From Candidatus Sumerlaeota bacterium (lineage in GTDB: Bacteria > Sumerlaeota > Sumerlaeia > MWCT01 > JAGHBZ01), in the NCBI GenBank assembly GCA_021160705.1, contig JAGHBZ010000051.1, positions 1 to 5,539 of the forward strand: a stretch of 5,539 bases of DNA, given 5' to 3'. The first letter of the stretch is position 1, and each line of letters opens with the position of its first letter. This document shows, piece by piece, positions 4,370 through 5,539 of the stretch. The notes beneath the pieces were generated by a model. It saw only the letters and a list, made by a program, of their open reading frames with translations. It had not been told where the DNA came from and searched no databases. Both the position numbers and the translations under genes were made by a program.

Positions 4370-5366
4370 CCAGAAATCTACGTAGCGTAGTGTAATGAAC
4401 GAGGTTTTCATAAGGGTAAAGGCGTGACATTGCAAACGACTGAATGGGGATATGTTGTTCCTGAGCCGCCGCGATGGGATTCAGTCCCGCGGTCACAATC
4501 ACGCCGACCCGTCCTCTGCTGACAGGTATTCCAGCAAGGGGTTGCCCGGGTCTACCAATCCCCAGAATACCTTTAAGTTTTGCTTTTTCCATAAGCTCCT
4601 GAAAACGTAAAAACCTGTGCAGGCTGACTGCGGGTATTTCGCGGAATCCAGCTCCTAATAATCCAGTCTCGCCACGTGCAATTTTATCCACTGAGGTCAT
4701 TTCGCCTTTCATAAAAATTTCAAGCGGGTCGATAGTAGTGCCATTGTAATGAATAATGTGTTGAAAATAACGTGGTTGTGTTCGGTACATCTCCAGCAGA
4801 CCACCAAATATACATACAATCGGTATCCCTGCCTGAAAGAAAATCCCATTTGCACTTACCCCACACACCGTAGCAATGGCAATCCGGTCTTTAGGCACTC
4901 TGAGTCCAGCGAACATCTCCCCGGGCATTCCGATGCCGATGAGCTCTCCAAATCCCAACCCTGCCTCAAAAGCCCGAATAATCTTTTCTACTGCACGCTG
5001 GATATATCTTTGAGGTATAAGAGAGACATTGATTATAATGCTTCCACGGCGTCTGGAGAGATTAAAAGTCATCTGAGAAGCAAGAGAATCCGCTTTGACA
5101 TTCACGTAACCTCTGAGTGTGGCAGATATTTGTTCAGAAGCCACTTCAGCACCTTTGGAGGTAAGTTGCCGCCCACGTCTACCAAGATTCTCAGTCAATC
5201 CCTCCCGGTCAAACTCTTCAAGCATAAGCCGTACTGCTCGGTCGGATATTTCAATCCCAAAATTACGCAGTTCACGTGCCAGTCGGGTTGCACCTATGGG
5301 TCTTTCTGAGCCTGCCAAGATATTAAGTAAAATACGTCTTCTGGTCTGCCGTGTTTCTGTGGTCAT
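4359..5366 (-). CDS. NrpR-like transcriptional regulator (winged helix + single DUF128/NRD domain)
   Basis: The 335-aa protein has an N-terminal winged-helix domain of the HTH_12 type (about 5-72: RILLNILAGSERPIGATRLA..., ISDRAVRLMLEEFDREGL, then a LGRRGRQLTSKGAE wing). One DUF128/NRD domain follows (about 82-330), with motifs GELIGIGMPGE (140-150), ATVCGVSANGIFFQAGIPI (165-183), GETGLLGAGFREIPA (232-246), GIGRPGQPLAGIPVSRGRVG (269-288) and TAGLNPIAAA (292-301). In methanogens NrpR represses nitrogen-assimilation genes and is released by 2-oxoglutarate; some NrpRs have two NRD domains, while this has one. No nitrogen gene is in the window, so the ligand and targets here are unknown. It points toward the DUF401-tautomerase pair with a 21-bp gap. 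The ATG at 5366 has only a weak TGGAA motif as Shine-Dalgarno, but the HTH begins right after it. An inverted repeat just upstream suggests autoregulation. Confidence 0.9.
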   Translation of the reverse strand: MTTETRQTRRRILLNILAGSERPIGATRLARELRNFGIEISDRAVRLMLEEFDREGLTENLGRRGRQLTSKGAEVASEQISATLRGYVNVKADSLASQMTFNLSRRRGSIIINVSLIPQRYIQRAVEKIIRAFEAGLGFGELIGIGMPGEMFAGLRVPKDRIAIATVCGVSANGIFFQAGIPIVCIFGGLLEMYRTQPRYFQHIIHYNGTTIDPLEIFMKGEMTSVDKIARGETGLLGAGFREIPAVSLHRFLRFQELMEKAKLKGILGIGRPGQPLAGIPVSRGRVGVIVTAGLNPIAAAQEQHIPIQSFAMSRLYPYENLVHYTTLRRFLEPV

Positions 5367-5380
5367 AGTTCCAGATTTTT

Positions 5381-5394
5381 AGGCAATTTTGCCT
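5381..5394. promoter_or_regulatory. Candidate operator: 14-bp inverted repeat upstream of the NrpR-like gene
   Basis: AGGCAA and TTGCCT are perfect inverted arms separated by TT. The site lies 15-28 bp before the regulator ATG and downstream of its candidate promoter, where a bound repressor could block transcription. Known methanogen NrpR operators are also short inverted repeats (GGAA-N6-TTCC type), but the bases here differ. I saw no second copy in 2147-2722 or before the tautomerase gene. Confidence 0.45.
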
Positions 5395-5413
5395 CTAAAT
5401 AATGAAAAAATAA

Positions 5414-5442
5414 AGAATATAAGGAAGAAACCTAAAATGCAA
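5414..5442 (-). promoter_or_regulatory. Weak candidate promoter for the NrpR-like gene
   Basis: On the minus strand TTGCAT (plus 5437-5442) and TATTCT (plus 5414-5419) are 17 bp apart. Matches to consensus are moderate (3/6 and 4/6). The implied start near 5407 would put the 5381-5394 inverted repeat about 13-26 nt into the transcript. Confidence 0.25.
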
Positions 5443-5456
5443 CGTTTTTTTGTTGC
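5439..5456. repeat. Small inverted repeat GCAAC/GTTGC
   Basis: GCAAC (5439-5443) pairs with GTTGC (5452-5456) around an 8-nt T-rich loop. It lies in the AT-rich upstream region of the regulator and overlaps its candidate -35 element. It could be a second protein-binding site or chance. Confidence 0.2.
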
Positions 5457-5477
5457 TTTGAATTGGTGAAATTAAGA

Positions 5478-5483
5478 TATAAT
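5478..5483 (+). promoter_or_regulatory. Plus-strand TATAAT, possible -10 for a gene right of the window
   Basis: A perfect TATAAT occurs in the divergent AT-rich region upstream of the NrpR-like gene. The nearest -35-like hexamer, TTGCTT (5453-5458), is 19 bp away, slightly long. The gene it might serve would start beyond 5539. Confidence 0.2.
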
Positions 5484-5539
5484 CTGCAAAAAAAGAAAAT
5501 AAGAAATTTAATAAAAATAATAAAGCTACGGTTATTGCG

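Noticed and set aside
4085..4435. Minus-strand 116-codon frame across the tautomerase gene and the end of the regulator
   Set aside because: It is antisense to the tautomerase, runs through the tandem repeat and overlaps the regulator's C-terminus in another frame. The repeat keeps it open because a 9-bp period lacks stops in that frame.
4749..5382. Plus-strand frames of 186 and 87 codons antisense to the regulator
   Set aside because: The minus-strand NrpR-like protein has a coherent winged helix and DUF128 motifs throughout this span; the antisense products resemble nothing.
5438..5470. Ten-codon plus-strand frame (ATG at 5438) with AGGAAG upstream
   Set aside because: It has a fair Shine-Dalgarno site but is very short, overlaps the GCAAC/GTTGC repeat and the minus-strand promoter candidate, and has no attenuator-like run of codons or terminator after it.

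Overview
The window reads as part of a bacterial chromosome, probably from an uncultured or poorly sampled lineage. Pointers to a bacterium are purine-rich Shine-Dalgarno sites, a signal-peptide phospholipase D-like protein and an ABC-2 polysaccharide-type exporter permease. Three other families (a DUF401 membrane protein, a short DmpI-like tautomerase and an NrpR/DUF128 regulator) are best known from archaea such as Archaeoglobus and methanogens, and recur patchily in anaerobic bacteria. I cannot name the phylum from this sequence alone.

Left block (1-2431, mostly minus strand, transcribed right to left): a Wzm-like ABC-2 permease (1319-2146) is followed after 65 bp by a secreted protein with two HKD domains (63-1253). 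The ATPase the permease needs is not in the window. Most of the gap between the two genes is an imperfect 8-bp tandem repeat. Upstream of the permease lie two short, tightly spaced possible ORFs (39 and 30 aa) on the same strand. At the extreme left a plus-strand frame may be the tail of a convergent gene.

Middle (2147-2722): a 576-bp AT-rich divergent region with no long ORF. It holds the two small ORFs, an 11-bp imperfect palindrome, an 8-bp inverted repeat and a weak promoter-like sequence.

Right block (2723-5539): a plus-strand pair encodes a DUF401 integral membrane protein, likely a transporter, and a 64-aa tautomerase. The 106-bp gap between them contains seven units of a 9-bp tandem repeat directly before a strong Shine-Dalgarno site. 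Convergent to the pair, with a 21-bp gap, is a one-domain NrpR-like regulator (4359-5366). A 14-bp inverted repeat sits 15-28 bp before its start and is a candidate autoregulatory operator. The AT-rich right end holds promoter-like sequence on both strands.

Best leads: short intergenic tandem repeats placed just before the Shine-Dalgarno site of the second gene in both gene pairs; the transporter/tautomerase/NrpR-like cluster with no nitrogen gene in view; and the candidate operator. No CRISPR array, tRNA, rRNA, transposase or defence system is visible.
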